From Hyella patelloides LEGE 07179 (GTDB taxonomy: Bacteria > Cyanobacteriota > Cyanobacteriia > Cyanobacteriales > Xenococcaceae): a stretch of DNA of 33,867 bases. The notes below the pieces were generated by a model. It searched no databases. It saw only the letters and a list, made by a program, of their open reading frames with translations, and was not told where the DNA came from. Of this stretch, positions 16,766 to 25,092 are shown one piece after another. Numbering within the stretch: the stretch's first letter is position 1; every line of letters starts with the position of its first letter. Location of the stretch: contig NZ_LR213813.1 of assembly GCF_900659865.1 (NCBI RefSeq), positions 1 through 33,867 on the forward strand. The letters run 5' to 3'. Made by a program: the position numbers and the translations under genes.

Positions 16766-16797
16766 GGGTCAACAATGCAACCATAGGTTGAACATAA

Positions 16798-18135
16798 TTA
16801 CAGCGCACCAGCAGCAGTCTTATCCAAGACTCCACCACTCAAATGAGAAGTCAGATTAATGGCTTGTAAGACGGGTTTTCCTGAAGCACCTTTAGGGTAA
16901 TCAATTACTGTCACTGCACCATTACCCTGTTTAATATTCCAGAAATTAGCAGGTTTTAAACCTAAAAGATAGCAAACAATCACTTTATTAATCGCATCAT
17001 GAGCTACCACAATTCCTGTACGGTTACGATCTGAATTACTGTATTGCTCTACTATTTTTTGCCAAGCTGCGATCGCTCTATCCCAAACCTGTTGTAAATT
17101 TTCTCCTTCTGGCATTTGTACTGTTTCAGGTGCATCTTTCCACTGTTGCAGCATTCCTGGGAAGCCCGCTTCAATTTCTGATTCTAATTTTCCTTCCCAT
17201 AAACCATGACAGATTTCGATTAGTTCGGTAGTGGTTTCTAAGGTAATATCGGGATGGTTTTCTAAAATAATTTCCGCAGTTTCTTTAGGACGAGACATCG
17301 AGCTAGTAACGGCAAAATCTAAGGATACATCTTTTAAGAAATCTCTGGCTTTGCCTCCTTGTGCTTTACCATTTTCATTGAGAGGAATATCTCTAATACC
17401 TTGGAAGCGAGATTCTTTATTCCATTGAGTTTCACCGTGACGTACTAATAGTAAACGAGGACCCGCATGGGGGTTGCGGGTAGAAGGAATGGGAATATCT
17501 AAATGAGAAGTTTGATTGAGAGATTCGATTTGTACTGAATCACCAAAACCACCGCTAAAATTGAGAATATTAACGCAACAGTTAGATTGCTGGATAGAGT
17601 GATAGCGGTCTGGATTAATACCAACAGCACTCATCAATAAACAACGATTAATACCGTTATGTGCCACTATCAGTAGAGTTTTACCCTGATACTGAGGAAT
17701 AGTTGATTGCCAAAACTGCTTTGCTTGTTCGTAAAGAGCTAATACAGGATAATGTTCTGTACCATCTGCTAGCACCATCTTAAATTCATGGGGTTGTTCT
17801 TTCCAAGCGCGATAATCTTCTGCATACTTAACTGTTACTTCATCTTTACGCAGTTTTTCCCACAAAGGTAAATCTACTTCCATTAAATTCTCTGTAGGTT
17901 GCAGAGCAGGAGCATTATCTAAATAGCTATGAATAGTCTCTGCTGTTTGTTTGGCTCGCTGTAGAGGGCTACAATAAAAGCCGTCAATACTTACTCCTTT
18001 GAGGGCATTACCCACCGCTTGAGCGTCTGCAATTCCTTTTTCTGTCAACACTGATTCATCACAACGACCTTGAATCATCTTTTTGGCATTATAGGTGCTT
18101 TGTCCGTGACGAACGATAATGACGCGAGTAGCCAA
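16798..18135 (-). CDS. Two-domain histidine phosphatase (phosphoglycerate mutase-like)
   Basis: A 445-residue protein made of two histidine phosphatase domains in tandem. The first starts with VIIVRHGQSTYN (residues 5-16) and has LLIVAHNGINR later. The second starts with LLLVRHGETQWN near residue 230 and has IVVAHDAINK near 380. Both RHG nucleophile motifs and both later catalytic His are kept, so both domains may be active. Cyanobacterial relatives are annotated as GpmB or 2-carboxy-D-arabinitol-1-phosphatase-like, and one family member in Synechocystis is reported as a phosphoserine phosphatase (from memory). The substrate is not decidable here. Its 3' 289 bp are duplicated at 6254-6542. 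It converges with tnpB. Confidence 0.9.
   Translation of the reverse strand: MATRVIIVRHGQSTYNAKKMIQGRCDESVLTEKGIADAQAVGNALKGVSIDGFYCSPLQRAKQTAETIHSYLDNAPALQPTENLMEVDLPLWEKLRKDEVTVKYAEDYRAWKEQPHEFKMVLADGTEHYPVLALYEQAKQFWQSTIPQYQGKTLLIVAHNGINRCLLMSAVGINPDRYHSIQQSNCCVNILNFSGGFGDSVQIESLNQTSHLDIPIPSTRNPHAGPRLLLVRHGETQWNKESRFQGIRDIPLNENGKAQGGKARDFLKDVSLDFAVTSSMSRPKETAEIILENHPDITLETTTELIEICHGLWEGKLESEIEAGFPGMLQQWKDAPETVQMPEGENLQQVWDRAIAAWQKIVEQYSNSDRNRTGIVVAHDAINKVIVCYLLGLKPANFWNIKQGNGAVTVIDYPKGASGKPVLQAINLTSHLSGGVLDKTAAGAL
16820..17108. repeat. Right direct repeat of the island, inside the intact phosphatase gene
   Basis: Gap-free counterpart of 6254-6542. This copy has an uninterrupted reading frame and the TAAGAL C-terminus. 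Confidence 0.85.
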
Positions 18136-18675
18136 GCTTGTAACCCTCCCAACTAAATTAATTTTACTTAGTTATTTTAAACGACTATTGTTGATTGTTG
18201 ATTGTTAGTTGTGGCGTTGCTGAATGTGTAATGCTGAAAAGATATTTCGTTGAGTTGTTAAGCAGTAAAGATTTGCTTTTAAGCTTAGAGCTTAGAGCTT
18301 AGAGCTTAAAGCTACGAACCGCAACATCCAGGTGTCATTACTTAAATCACCAACGCCTTAGTTGTTAGTTGTTAGTAGCTCGTGGCTCGTTGGTTATCTT
18401 CTAACAATGAAAAGTTGTTCCTCTTTTATTGAGCGTGTTTTTTAATTATTAAGTACACACCCCAAGGGTCACCTGCTACTAGCTACTGCGATGCGCAGCG
18501 AGTCCTTTAGGGATACTTAATACCTTTGCTTCCTCATCCCTGTCTTGGTCAGTGAACGGTTACGTCCGCGAATGCGCGAGGTTGCCTCCAAAGTTTACTT
18601 GTCCTCGAATGGGGATATACCCCGTCGCGTCTCTACCAACTAATAACTAACAATTAAACATTAATCAACTAAAAA
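18136..18675. other. Gene-free, repeat-rich spacer
   Basis: This 540-base stretch holds a short GTTGATT/GTTAGTT heptamer run near 18188, the AGCTTAG array at 18282-18309, a GTTGTTA run near 18361, one TCCTTTAGGG unit near 18501, a TGTCTTGGTC head near 18541 that resembles the 50-nt element family, and a TCCTCGAATGGGG motif near 18602 shared in inverse form with 14672. I see no coding pattern or RNA gene. Confidence 0.6.
18282..18309. repeat. STRR array, four AGCTTAG units
   Basis: AGCTTAG three times, then AGCTTAA. A heptamer array with a sequence different from the TTRCCTC arrays. Confidence 0.8.
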
Positions 18676-19335
18676 TTAATCAGTAATTTCTGCATTAAAC
18701 TCATTAAAAGAACGACGCTTTAACTGCTCTGATTCTGAACGAGGAAATAAATCAAAAACCTCTCTTAAAACATCATCCATAGCTTCATAGTTTTGTTGTC
18801 CCTGCTCATTAAAAACCACCTTTCCTTGTTGATCTAAAATTACAGTTTGAGGAACTTTACCTTCATAATAATAACCCTCTTCTTGAGGAGTGTATTGAGT
18901 ATTTAACGCTAAAGAATCCACGCTAACAGGAATAATACTGGCAGCACGACCATAAAATTCTTGCAGACGGGAAACTACGAAAGAATATTGTTTACAATCG
19001 CTACTATCATCAATGTAGTAAACCAAAATAGCGGGGGTTTCACGTTTTAATGATTGTTTTAGATTAAGACGAGGAGGAACAAGAGAGCCATTACCAGCAT
19101 AGAGAATATAGATATTGCCTTCGTATCTATCATCATCAATACTTGCCATAGCAGGAGATGAATTAAACCAAAATAAGCCAGTGCAAATAATTAGTAAGCA
19201 TAACGAAAATAATCGCAGTAATTTTTGACGGGAGGAAATGCCGATGGTCAGTCGGCATATTCCACTCCCGTGTTGACTCAATCTATAAAGATTTGCTTGT
19301 GCTATGGTGTCAAATTTGAACAGAGAATAAATCAT
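18676..19335 (-). CDS. Thylakoid membrane photosystem I accumulation factor (thioredoxin-like)
   Basis: The conserved part begins at DDRYEGNIYILYAGNGSLVPPR and continues through AILVYYIDDSSDCKQYSFVVSRLQEFYGRAASIIPV, VPQTVILDQQGKVVFNEQGQ and LFPRSESEQLKRRSFNEFN. This matches, from memory, the cyanobacterial family annotated as thylakoid membrane PSI accumulation factor, a thioredoxin-fold protein without the CxxC motif. A hydrophobic segment (LLRLFSLCLLIICTGLFWF) ending SSPAMA is a signal peptide or anchor, so the domain should be lumenal. The start is uncertain: I use the ATG at 19335, the frame remains open to 19419, and a shorter N-terminus would be more typical. It is divergent from the FG-GAP/RTX gene. 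Confidence 0.8.
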   Translation of the reverse strand: MIYSLFKFDTIAQANLYRLSQHGSGICRLTIGISSRQKLLRLFSLCLLIICTGLFWFNSSPAMASIDDDRYEGNIYILYAGNGSLVPPRLNLKQSLKRETPAILVYYIDDSSDCKQYSFVVSRLQEFYGRAASIIPVSVDSLALNTQYTPQEEGYYYEGKVPQTVILDQQGKVVFNEQGQQNYEAMDDVLREVFDLFPRSESEQLKRRSFNEFNAEITD

Positions 19336-19503
19336 TATTAATTTAATTTTTATTGAGCAATCTATAAAATGACCAAAGATAATTATAGAACTGTATTGCA
19401 CTGTATTAATTAAAATCAAATAAGACCAATAAATCCCCAGAAAGCGATCGCCAAAAAAATAATTTATAGTATATTTAAACTAATAACATCGCATTTACTT
19501 TTG

Positions 19504-19547
19504 CTTGACAAAAACTTGATGAAAACTTGATGAAAACTTGATGAGAT
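19504..19547. promoter_or_regulatory. Four 11-bp direct repeats, likely regulator-binding site
   Basis: CTTGACAAAAA, CTTGATGAAAA, CTTGATGAAAA and CTTGATGAGAT follow without gaps at exactly 11-base spacing, one helical turn each. This spacing is typical of binding sites for OmpR/PhoB-type response regulators. The array lies in the 450-base divergent region between the PSI accumulation factor gene and the FG-GAP/RTX gene, 169 bases from the first start and 238 from the second. The rest of that gap shows no other clear feature. Confidence 0.6.
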
Positions 19548-19785
19548 AAAGCGATTGAGTGCCAGAGAATAGAACTCAGAAAAAGCGGTCATTATAAGAT
19601 GCAGTCTTGAGGGACAAACTTAGATTTCTCTCAAGGCTAGCTCTCATGAAATAACAAAGACTCAGCAATGATTAAAGATTGCTCTTTGGATCGCTTGTAC
19701 GAGGAAGTGTTGAAGTTGTTCTGAGATGTTCGACACGATATGGAAAATTTAACCAACAAAATAAACTCGCATTGGGAGATTCAGT

Positions 19786-22248
19786 ATGGCTACTAACATC
19801 AATTTGTCCGAATTGGATGGTTCTCAAGGATTTGTTATTCAAGGAATTAATGAAGACGATAGAGCTGGCAATCCAGTAAGTAACGCAGGAGATATCAACG
19901 GTGATGGTTTTGACGATCTGATTATTAGCGCATATCTTGCTGGCTCTAATGATGCAGGGGAAAGCTATGTGGTCTTCGGTGGTAGTGATGTGGGCGATTC
20001 TGGCAGCATAGGACTGTCTGAACTTGATGGCAGTAATGGTTTTGTTATCAGTGGTATTGATGAAGATGATAGCTTTGGTAGGTCAGTCAGTAATGCAGGA
20101 GATATCAATGGTGATGGCATTGACGACATTATTATTGGTGCACCTTATGCTGGTACTCCCTATGCGCCTTATATTGTGCAGGAAGGAGAAAGCTATGTGA
20201 TCTTTGGTGGCAGTGATGTAGGAAATTTTGGCAGCATAGAACTGTCGGAACTTGATGGTAGTAAAGGTTTTGTTATCAGAGGTGATAACTACGATAGATC
20301 TGGTAGGTCAGTCAGTAATGCAGGAGATATTAATGGAGATGGCATTGACGACATTATTATCGGTGCACCTTATGTTGATGTAATAGGAGGAGGAGGAGAA
20401 AGCTATGTGGTTTTTGGTAGTAATGATGTGGGCAATTCTGGCAGCCTAGAACTGTCGGAACTTGATGGCAATAATGGTTTTACTATCACTGGTGTCGATG
20501 TCTATGATAGATCTGGTTGGTCAGTCAGTAATGCAGGGGATATCAATGGAGATGGCATTGACGATTTGCTGATTGGCGCGCCTAATGCTGAGTATGGTTA
20601 CTATAGCAATTACAATTCTGGTAGTAGCGATGGAGAAAGCTATGTAGTCTTTGGTAGTAATGATATAGGTAATTCTGGCAATTTAGACCTGGAAAATCTT
20701 GATGGTAGTAATGGTTTTGTTCTTTCAGGAATTGATAACTACGATAGAGCTGGTAGTTCAGTAAGTAATGCAGGGGATATTAATGGTGATGGCATTGACG
20801 ATCTGCTGATTGGCACACCAAGGGCTGATGTTAATAGTAATGAGAATGCAGGAGAAAGCTATGTGGTCTTCGGTGGGAATGATGTGGGCAATTCTGGTAG
20901 TTTAGATTTAGAGAATCTTGATGGTAGTAATGGCTTTATTATCAGTGGGATCAATGAATATGATGTAGCTGGTGTTTCGGTAAGTAATGCAGGGGATGTC
21001 AATGGTGATGGACATGATGACATCATTATTGGCGCACCAGGGGTTGATGAAGGAGGAGAAAGCTATGTGATCTTTGGTAATAGTGATGGTTTTGATGCCA
21101 ATATTGATTTAGCTAATCTTGATGATAGTACTGGTTTTGCCATTAGTGGGATTGATGGAGGCGATAGCTTTGGTAGTTCTGTAAGTAGTGCAGGAGATGT
21201 CAATGGAGATGGTCTTGACGATCTGCTAATTGGCGCACCTGGGGCTGATGTTGATGGGAATGAGAATGCGGGAGAAAGTTATGTGATCTTTGGCTTTACT
21301 CCTTTAGAACTTATCGGTACTAACGGTGATGATGTTTTAACTGGTGATACAGGAAGTGATAATATTTCTGGTTTGGGTGGAGATGACACTCTCTCTGGTT
21401 TAGCAGGGGATGATGAAATTCTCGGCGGTAGCGGTAATGATGAGATTTCTGGTGGAGAAGGGGACGATCTGATCCAAGGTCAAAGTGGAAATGATTTGAT
21501 TGCTGGTGATGATGGCAATGATAGCTTAACTGGTAATAGTGGTGATGATGAAATCTCTGGTGGAGAAGGTAACGATACTGTCAGAGGTGGTAGTGAATCA
21601 GATACCATTTCAGGCGGTTCGGGTAACGATCTTTTGGTAGGAAACTCAGAAGATGACACCATTTCAGGCGATTTAGGCAGAGATACGATTCGTGGTGGTG
21701 ATGGTGATGATTCTCTTAGAGGTAATTTTGCTAACGATTTGATTCGAGGTAATGCTGGTGCTGATTTAATTCGTGGTGATTTTGGCAATGATAACCTAGC
21801 AGGTGGATCGGAAAATGATACTCTGATTGGTGGTGATGGTGATGATTTCCTTAGTGGTAATACCAATGACGATCGCCTGATTGGTGTGGATTCGATCAAT
21901 GCCAACTCAGATTTTGGTAGGGGTGAGTTAGATACCCTCACTGGTGGTGCAGGTAGCGATACTTTTGTTCTAGGAAATGCTGACCGTGTTTTCTATGATG
22001 ATGGGGATAACTTTACTCTGGGAGATCAAGACTTGGCATTTATTACGGACTTCGATGCTAGTCAGGATATGATTCAACTCCAAGGTTCAGCAGAGTTTTA
22101 TCGTTTAGATTTATTTCCTAGTGCAGGAACAATTAATGCTGAATTAATTTACGATCCAGGCGCATCTGCAAGAGGAGAAACTATCGCCTTTCTAACAGAT
22201 GTTGATACCGATTTAACTCTGGAAGATTCGGCATTTGAGTTTGTCTAA
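19786..22248 (+). CDS. Secreted FG-GAP beta-propeller and RTX calcium-binding protein
   Basis: An 820-residue acidic protein. Seven FG-GAP/integrin-alpha-type repeats, each with NAGDxNGDGxDDxxIGAP and ESYVVFG, span about residues 1-505 and should form one seven-bladed propeller whose DxNGDGxDD loops bind calcium. From about 510 to 700 follow some 18 hemolysin-type GGxGxDxL/I nonapeptides, a calcium-folded RTX parallel beta-roll. The C-terminus (DTFVLGNADRVFYDDG, ITDFDASQDMIQLQGSAEFY, FLTDVD) is the end domain common in cyanobacterial RTX proteins and should act as a type I secretion signal. There is no N-terminal signal peptide, which agrees. GGGAGA lies seven bases before the ATG. No ABC exporter is adjacent. 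The role is probably surface adhesion or an S-layer-like coat. Confidence 0.88.
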   Translation: MATNINLSELDGSQGFVIQGINEDDRAGNPVSNAGDINGDGFDDLIISAYLAGSNDAGESYVVFGGSDVGDSGSIGLSELDGSNGFVISGIDEDDSFGRSVSNAGDINGDGIDDIIIGAPYAGTPYAPYIVQEGESYVIFGGSDVGNFGSIELSELDGSKGFVIRGDNYDRSGRSVSNAGDINGDGIDDIIIGAPYVDVIGGGGESYVVFGSNDVGNSGSLELSELDGNNGFTITGVDVYDRSGWSVSNAGDINGDGIDDLLIGAPNAEYGYYSNYNSGSSDGESYVVFGSNDIGNSGNLDLENLDGSNGFVLSGIDNYDRAGSSVSNAGDINGDGIDDLLIGTPRADVNSNENAGESYVVFGGNDVGNSGSLDLENLDGSNGFIISGINEYDVAGVSVSNAGDVNGDGHDDIIIGAPGVDEGGESYVIFGNSDGFDANIDLANLDDSTGFAISGIDGGDSFGSSVSSAGDVNGDGLDDLLIGAPGADVDGNENAGESYVIFGFTPLELIGTNGDDVLTGDTGSDNISGLGGDDTLSGLAGDDEILGGSGNDEISGGEGDDLIQGQSGNDLIAGDDGNDSLTGNSGDDEISGGEGNDTVRGGSESDTISGGSGNDLLVGNSEDDTISGDLGRDTIRGGDGDDSLRGNFANDLIRGNAGADLIRGDFGNDNLAGGSENDTLIGGDGDDFLSGNTNDDRLIGVDSINANSDFGRGELDTLTGGAGSDTFVLGNADRVFYDDGDNFTLGDQDLAFITDFDASQDMIQLQGSAEFYRLDLFPSAGTINAELIYDPGASARGETIAFLTDVDTDLTLEDSAFEFV

Positions 22249-22263
22249 CTAAGACAATTGATG

Positions 22264-22299
22264 CTGAAATAGATATAGCGATCGCTATATCTATTTCAG
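22264..22299. terminator. 36-nt perfect palindrome centred on HIP1, probable bidirectional terminator
   Basis: CTGAAATAGATATAGCGA is followed directly by its exact reverse complement, with GCGATCGC at the centre. It lies between the convergent ends of the RTX gene and the glycan cluster. It lacks a clear T-run, so its role as a terminator is inferred from position and fold. Confidence 0.55.
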
Positions 22300-22365
22300 T
22301 ACCGTCGTCAAAGCACAAAACCCTTATGTCTTTTAGGCTACGGGTGTCTCACTTATTTTTCTATC

Positions 22366-23844
22366 TCAACTTAATATCTTTTTATTGACAGTACAGTGTT
22401 GGGGATTTGCTTCTGCTTGGATTGAATAGGTGTAGTCTTTTTCAGGATGAAACCAGGGAGTGTGAACAAAGGTATAAGGATATTTACCAACAATGCACAC
22501 TTTATCATTGGGTTCTATTTTTTCCAGCAGATTGCGATCTACTGTATCCTGTTTAAAATTTTCTAGGGTATGGAAGCCAGGCTTGATGTAGAAAAAATAG
22601 GTCTTAGCAGCTACAATCGTTAAAGCAATTAGGCATACTAATCCTAAATTACGAGTATTAACCAATTGCGATTTTGAGGATGATAATTCTATACGAGTAA
22701 CTAGATATAAGTTGAGAGAAACTAAAACAATCATCCAATACATGAAATATCTTAATTCGTGGGATTGAGGGAAATTAGCAGCTACTATTGACATTACCGT
22801 TAATAGAATCGCTGCAACTGAAGTATCCCGATCGCGATTTCGTATGCAGAGATAAGTAAAAAGTAAAAGATGAAAAACTACATAAGCACCGAAAAACCCA
22901 CCCATACGCTGGCGATCTACATCTTCACTCCATTGATCGATTGACCAGGGTGCAGCTTTGATATCTAATATTGAATAGAGCCACCTTTGCGCTCTTGGTG
23001 CATCGCCGAGATAGCCTGGAGCATGATCGTACAAGGGTAGTGCGTGATTGAGAACATGACCTGCTATTTCGATTCTGACAGGATAAAAGGGATTGCCAAA
23101 CAAAGCAATATTTTTGATCGGCGTAGCGAAAATAAACAAAGAAGCCACAAAAGCGATCGCGCCTGCTTTGATTAACCACTGAAAATAAGACCCTTTAGCT
23201 TCTTCTGAAGGCTGTCGCCAACGCAACCAGAGAAATCTCACAGCAACAAAAAATAACACTACCAATACTAAAGGTTCTAATTGTGGTTTACTATTGGATG
23301 CTGCTGCTGTACTAAAAATAATAATTAATAGTTGCAGTAAGGTAGGAAATTGTTTTTGTTGGTAAATCAAGTAGGTCATCATAATCGATATTGCCAAGGG
23401 AATATTGGAGGCTAAATCGACATAGGAACTGGTAGCATGGGCTTGAACTAAAGGAATTGCTAAAAGTGCAATTGTGGAGAGGAACAGAGGAACCCGAAAG
23501 CAAGTTTTTAGGAAGTACACATACAAGGCAATACTAGACCAACCAACGAGATTAGCACCTTGAACGCGACGAGTTACAAACCAGAAAAATCCTTGCAAAA
23601 AATGTACAAAAAGGGGAAATCCTGCAAAACGCTCTTCCATATTGATATACTGTTCTGCGGGAACAATCTGCCAGATCCTTGCAGCAAAGGGAAGATGATA
23701 ACCCCAAGAATCGTAAGCGACATCAATATCAATAATTCCTCTGAGGAAGATCGAAATTGCCAGAATTAAAGCGATCGCCTTTAAAATGGTCGTAACACCA
23801 ATTTTTTGGCTTTTTTTACTGGATTTGGTAACAGTTTCTACCAT
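22366..23844 (-). CDS. Multi-pass membrane protein, probable GT-C type glycosyltransferase
   Basis: A 492-residue protein with about ten hydrophobic helices. The first helix (about 22-40) is followed by RGIIDIDVAYDSWGYHLPFAARIW, where an acidic residue in the first outer loop is the usual catalytic base of GT-C enzymes (ArnT/PMT/GT39-like). A large outer segment follows in the middle (YDHAPGYLGDAPRAQRW). A short soluble C-terminal part (KVCIVGKYPYTFVHTPWFHPE) is typical of the long-chain members. I do not recognise a specific family. As the last gene of the minus-strand glycan cluster it could move a sugar from a lipid carrier to a glycan or protein outside the membrane. Confidence 0.6.
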   Translation of the reverse strand: MVETVTKSSKKSQKIGVTTILKAIALILAISIFLRGIIDIDVAYDSWGYHLPFAARIWQIVPAEQYINMEERFAGFPLFVHFLQGFFWFVTRRVQGANLVGWSSIALYVYFLKTCFRVPLFLSTIALLAIPLVQAHATSSYVDLASNIPLAISIMMTYLIYQQKQFPTLLQLLIIIFSTAAASNSKPQLEPLVLVVLFFVAVRFLWLRWRQPSEEAKGSYFQWLIKAGAIAFVASLFIFATPIKNIALFGNPFYPVRIEIAGHVLNHALPLYDHAPGYLGDAPRAQRWLYSILDIKAAPWSIDQWSEDVDRQRMGGFFGAYVVFHLLLFTYLCIRNRDRDTSVAAILLTVMSIVAANFPQSHELRYFMYWMIVLVSLNLYLVTRIELSSSKSQLVNTRNLGLVCLIALTIVAAKTYFFYIKPGFHTLENFKQDTVDRNLLEKIEPNDKVCIVGKYPYTFVHTPWFHPEKDYTYSIQAEANPQHCTVNKKILS

Positions 23845-24043
23845 TTTTGATTAATTTATAAATTTAAGTATTAAGTGTTTGTAGCAGTCTTATTTGAGTT
23901 GTACAAATTATTTAATTAAATGTCTTTGTGTTAGTTCTCTAAAATTATTCATAATTACTTGAGAAACAGTAAGTTATTTAGTTATGAAATGAAATGAAAA
24001 ATTATAAATGTCTTAATAATAATTATGCTTAATTAGTTCTATC

Positions 24044-25039
24044 TTACTTATTTTTGACTGGTTTTAGCTTGAAAAAACGCTCGCACAACCAAATTAAGAA
24101 AAATCCCAAAAGTGCGATCGCTGCTGATATGATATACAAAAATCGCTGTAGAAAAGCAAATTCAATAGCATCTGCTGTGGGAACTTGGAACAGTCTTAGT
24201 AAGCCGAGCCAACTTAATTCCATCAATCCTAAATTAGCAGGAGTAAAGCTAAGTAGCATTGCCAACTGTACTATGGGGGTGATAAAAACAATTGCCCACA
24301 GCTTAATTTTAAAACCTCCTGCTACAGCAATGACAACTCCCCTAATTAACCAAAAAAGGTAACGAGTTACAGAAACCCAAAATAAGTAGATCGTAAATTT
24401 TTTGCCAAAAAGCGAGTATTCAGTGGTGATTGCTTCTGATTCCGACTGTTCTTGAGATTTATTTTTCTTAATCAAAAAGTAGCCTTTGATTAATAACTGA
24501 ATTAAAGATTTATACCACTTTTTAATAATAAAATGAGTACCAATTACAACAGTTGTGGTGGCAAAAACAGCTATCGATAGGGGAATATAGCCTAATACAA
24601 ATAAAACAGAAGCAGGAAATAAAAGTACAGGAATTAAGAAATTAAAAAATTGATCGTAAATTACCGATAAAAATCCTCTAGAAAAAGAACTTATTTTATG
24701 GAGTCTCAGAGCCAAATTCTGCACTGCAACCATGCCAATATACTGAGGCATAAATTGCATACTCAAAGCCCCTAATGTAGTATAAAAAAAATAAAATCCT
24801 TGGCTTTGCTGACGCTCAGGAGTAAGTTTGTGAGTAACCAAATTCCACTTATAAGCAGTAAACCAAAAATGAAGAATTAAACTAGCGATCGCCAAAGCAG
24901 TATACCAAGGGTTTAAGTTATAAAAGCTGGCAATAATTTCTGTAAATTCTACTTCTGTAAAACGCAGTGTTAGCCATAACAAAACAAACCCCAAGGCCAA
25001 AGATAAAATACTAAATATAATTTTTTTCTGAGATGGCAT
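24044..25039 (-). CDS. LPG synthase TM-like / AglD-type membrane protein
   Basis: A 331-residue protein with about eight membrane helices, matching the lysylphosphatidylglycerol synthase transmembrane (UPF0104, AglD-like) family. Indicators are the N-terminal ALGFVLLWLTLRFTEVEFTEI, the central YTTLGALSMQFMPQYIGMV, the GGFKIKLWAIVFITPIVQLAMLL segment and LGLMELSWLGLLRLF. The lysyl-transferase domain is absent, so this is the membrane-only type. Family members sit in glycosylation loci and are proposed to flip or handle polyprenyl-phosphate sugars. It lies 53 bases downstream of the sulfotransferase gene in the same direction. Confidence 0.78.
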   Translation of the reverse strand: MPSQKKIIFSILSLALGFVLLWLTLRFTEVEFTEIIASFYNLNPWYTALAIASLILHFWFTAYKWNLVTHKLTPERQQSQGFYFFYTTLGALSMQFMPQYIGMVAVQNLALRLHKISSFSRGFLSVIYDQFFNFLIPVLLFPASVLFVLGYIPLSIAVFATTTVVIGTHFIIKKWYKSLIQLLIKGYFLIKKNKSQEQSESEAITTEYSLFGKKFTIYLFWVSVTRYLFWLIRGVVIAVAGGFKIKLWAIVFITPIVQLAMLLSFTPANLGLMELSWLGLLRLFQVPTADAIEFAFLQRFLYIISAAIALLGFFLIWLCERFFKLKPVKNK

Positions 25040-25092
25040 TCTAATAGTTTTGGTAATTTAAATAGTAAAGTTAATTAATTTTGTTAGTCCCG

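Larger units (their letters stand above)
15377..16772 (+). mobile_element. IS200/IS605-type element carrying only tnpB
   Basis: The left end is marked by two hairpins, 15377-15397 (CCTC-TGTCT/AGACA-GAGG with one bulged G) and 15412-15427 (GACAGTT/AACTGTC). The right end is marked by a strong hairpin at 16741-16765 followed by GGGTCAAC. Subterminal hairpins instead of inverted repeats are typical of this family. No tnpA (Y1 transposase) is present, so the element cannot move alone. The exact ends are estimates. A further small hairpin, CAACC-ATA-GGTTG, at 16778-16790 may lie in flanking DNA or in the end itself. Confidence 0.65.

Noticed and set aside
21480-21941. 153-codon minus-strand open frame rich in Ser and Pro
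   Set aside because: Mirror of the RTX repeats. Periodic composition on the coding strand keeps the opposite frame open.
22925-23179. Small minus-strand frame within the GT-C-like gene
   Set aside because: Out-of-frame shadow of the larger membrane protein gene, with no domain.
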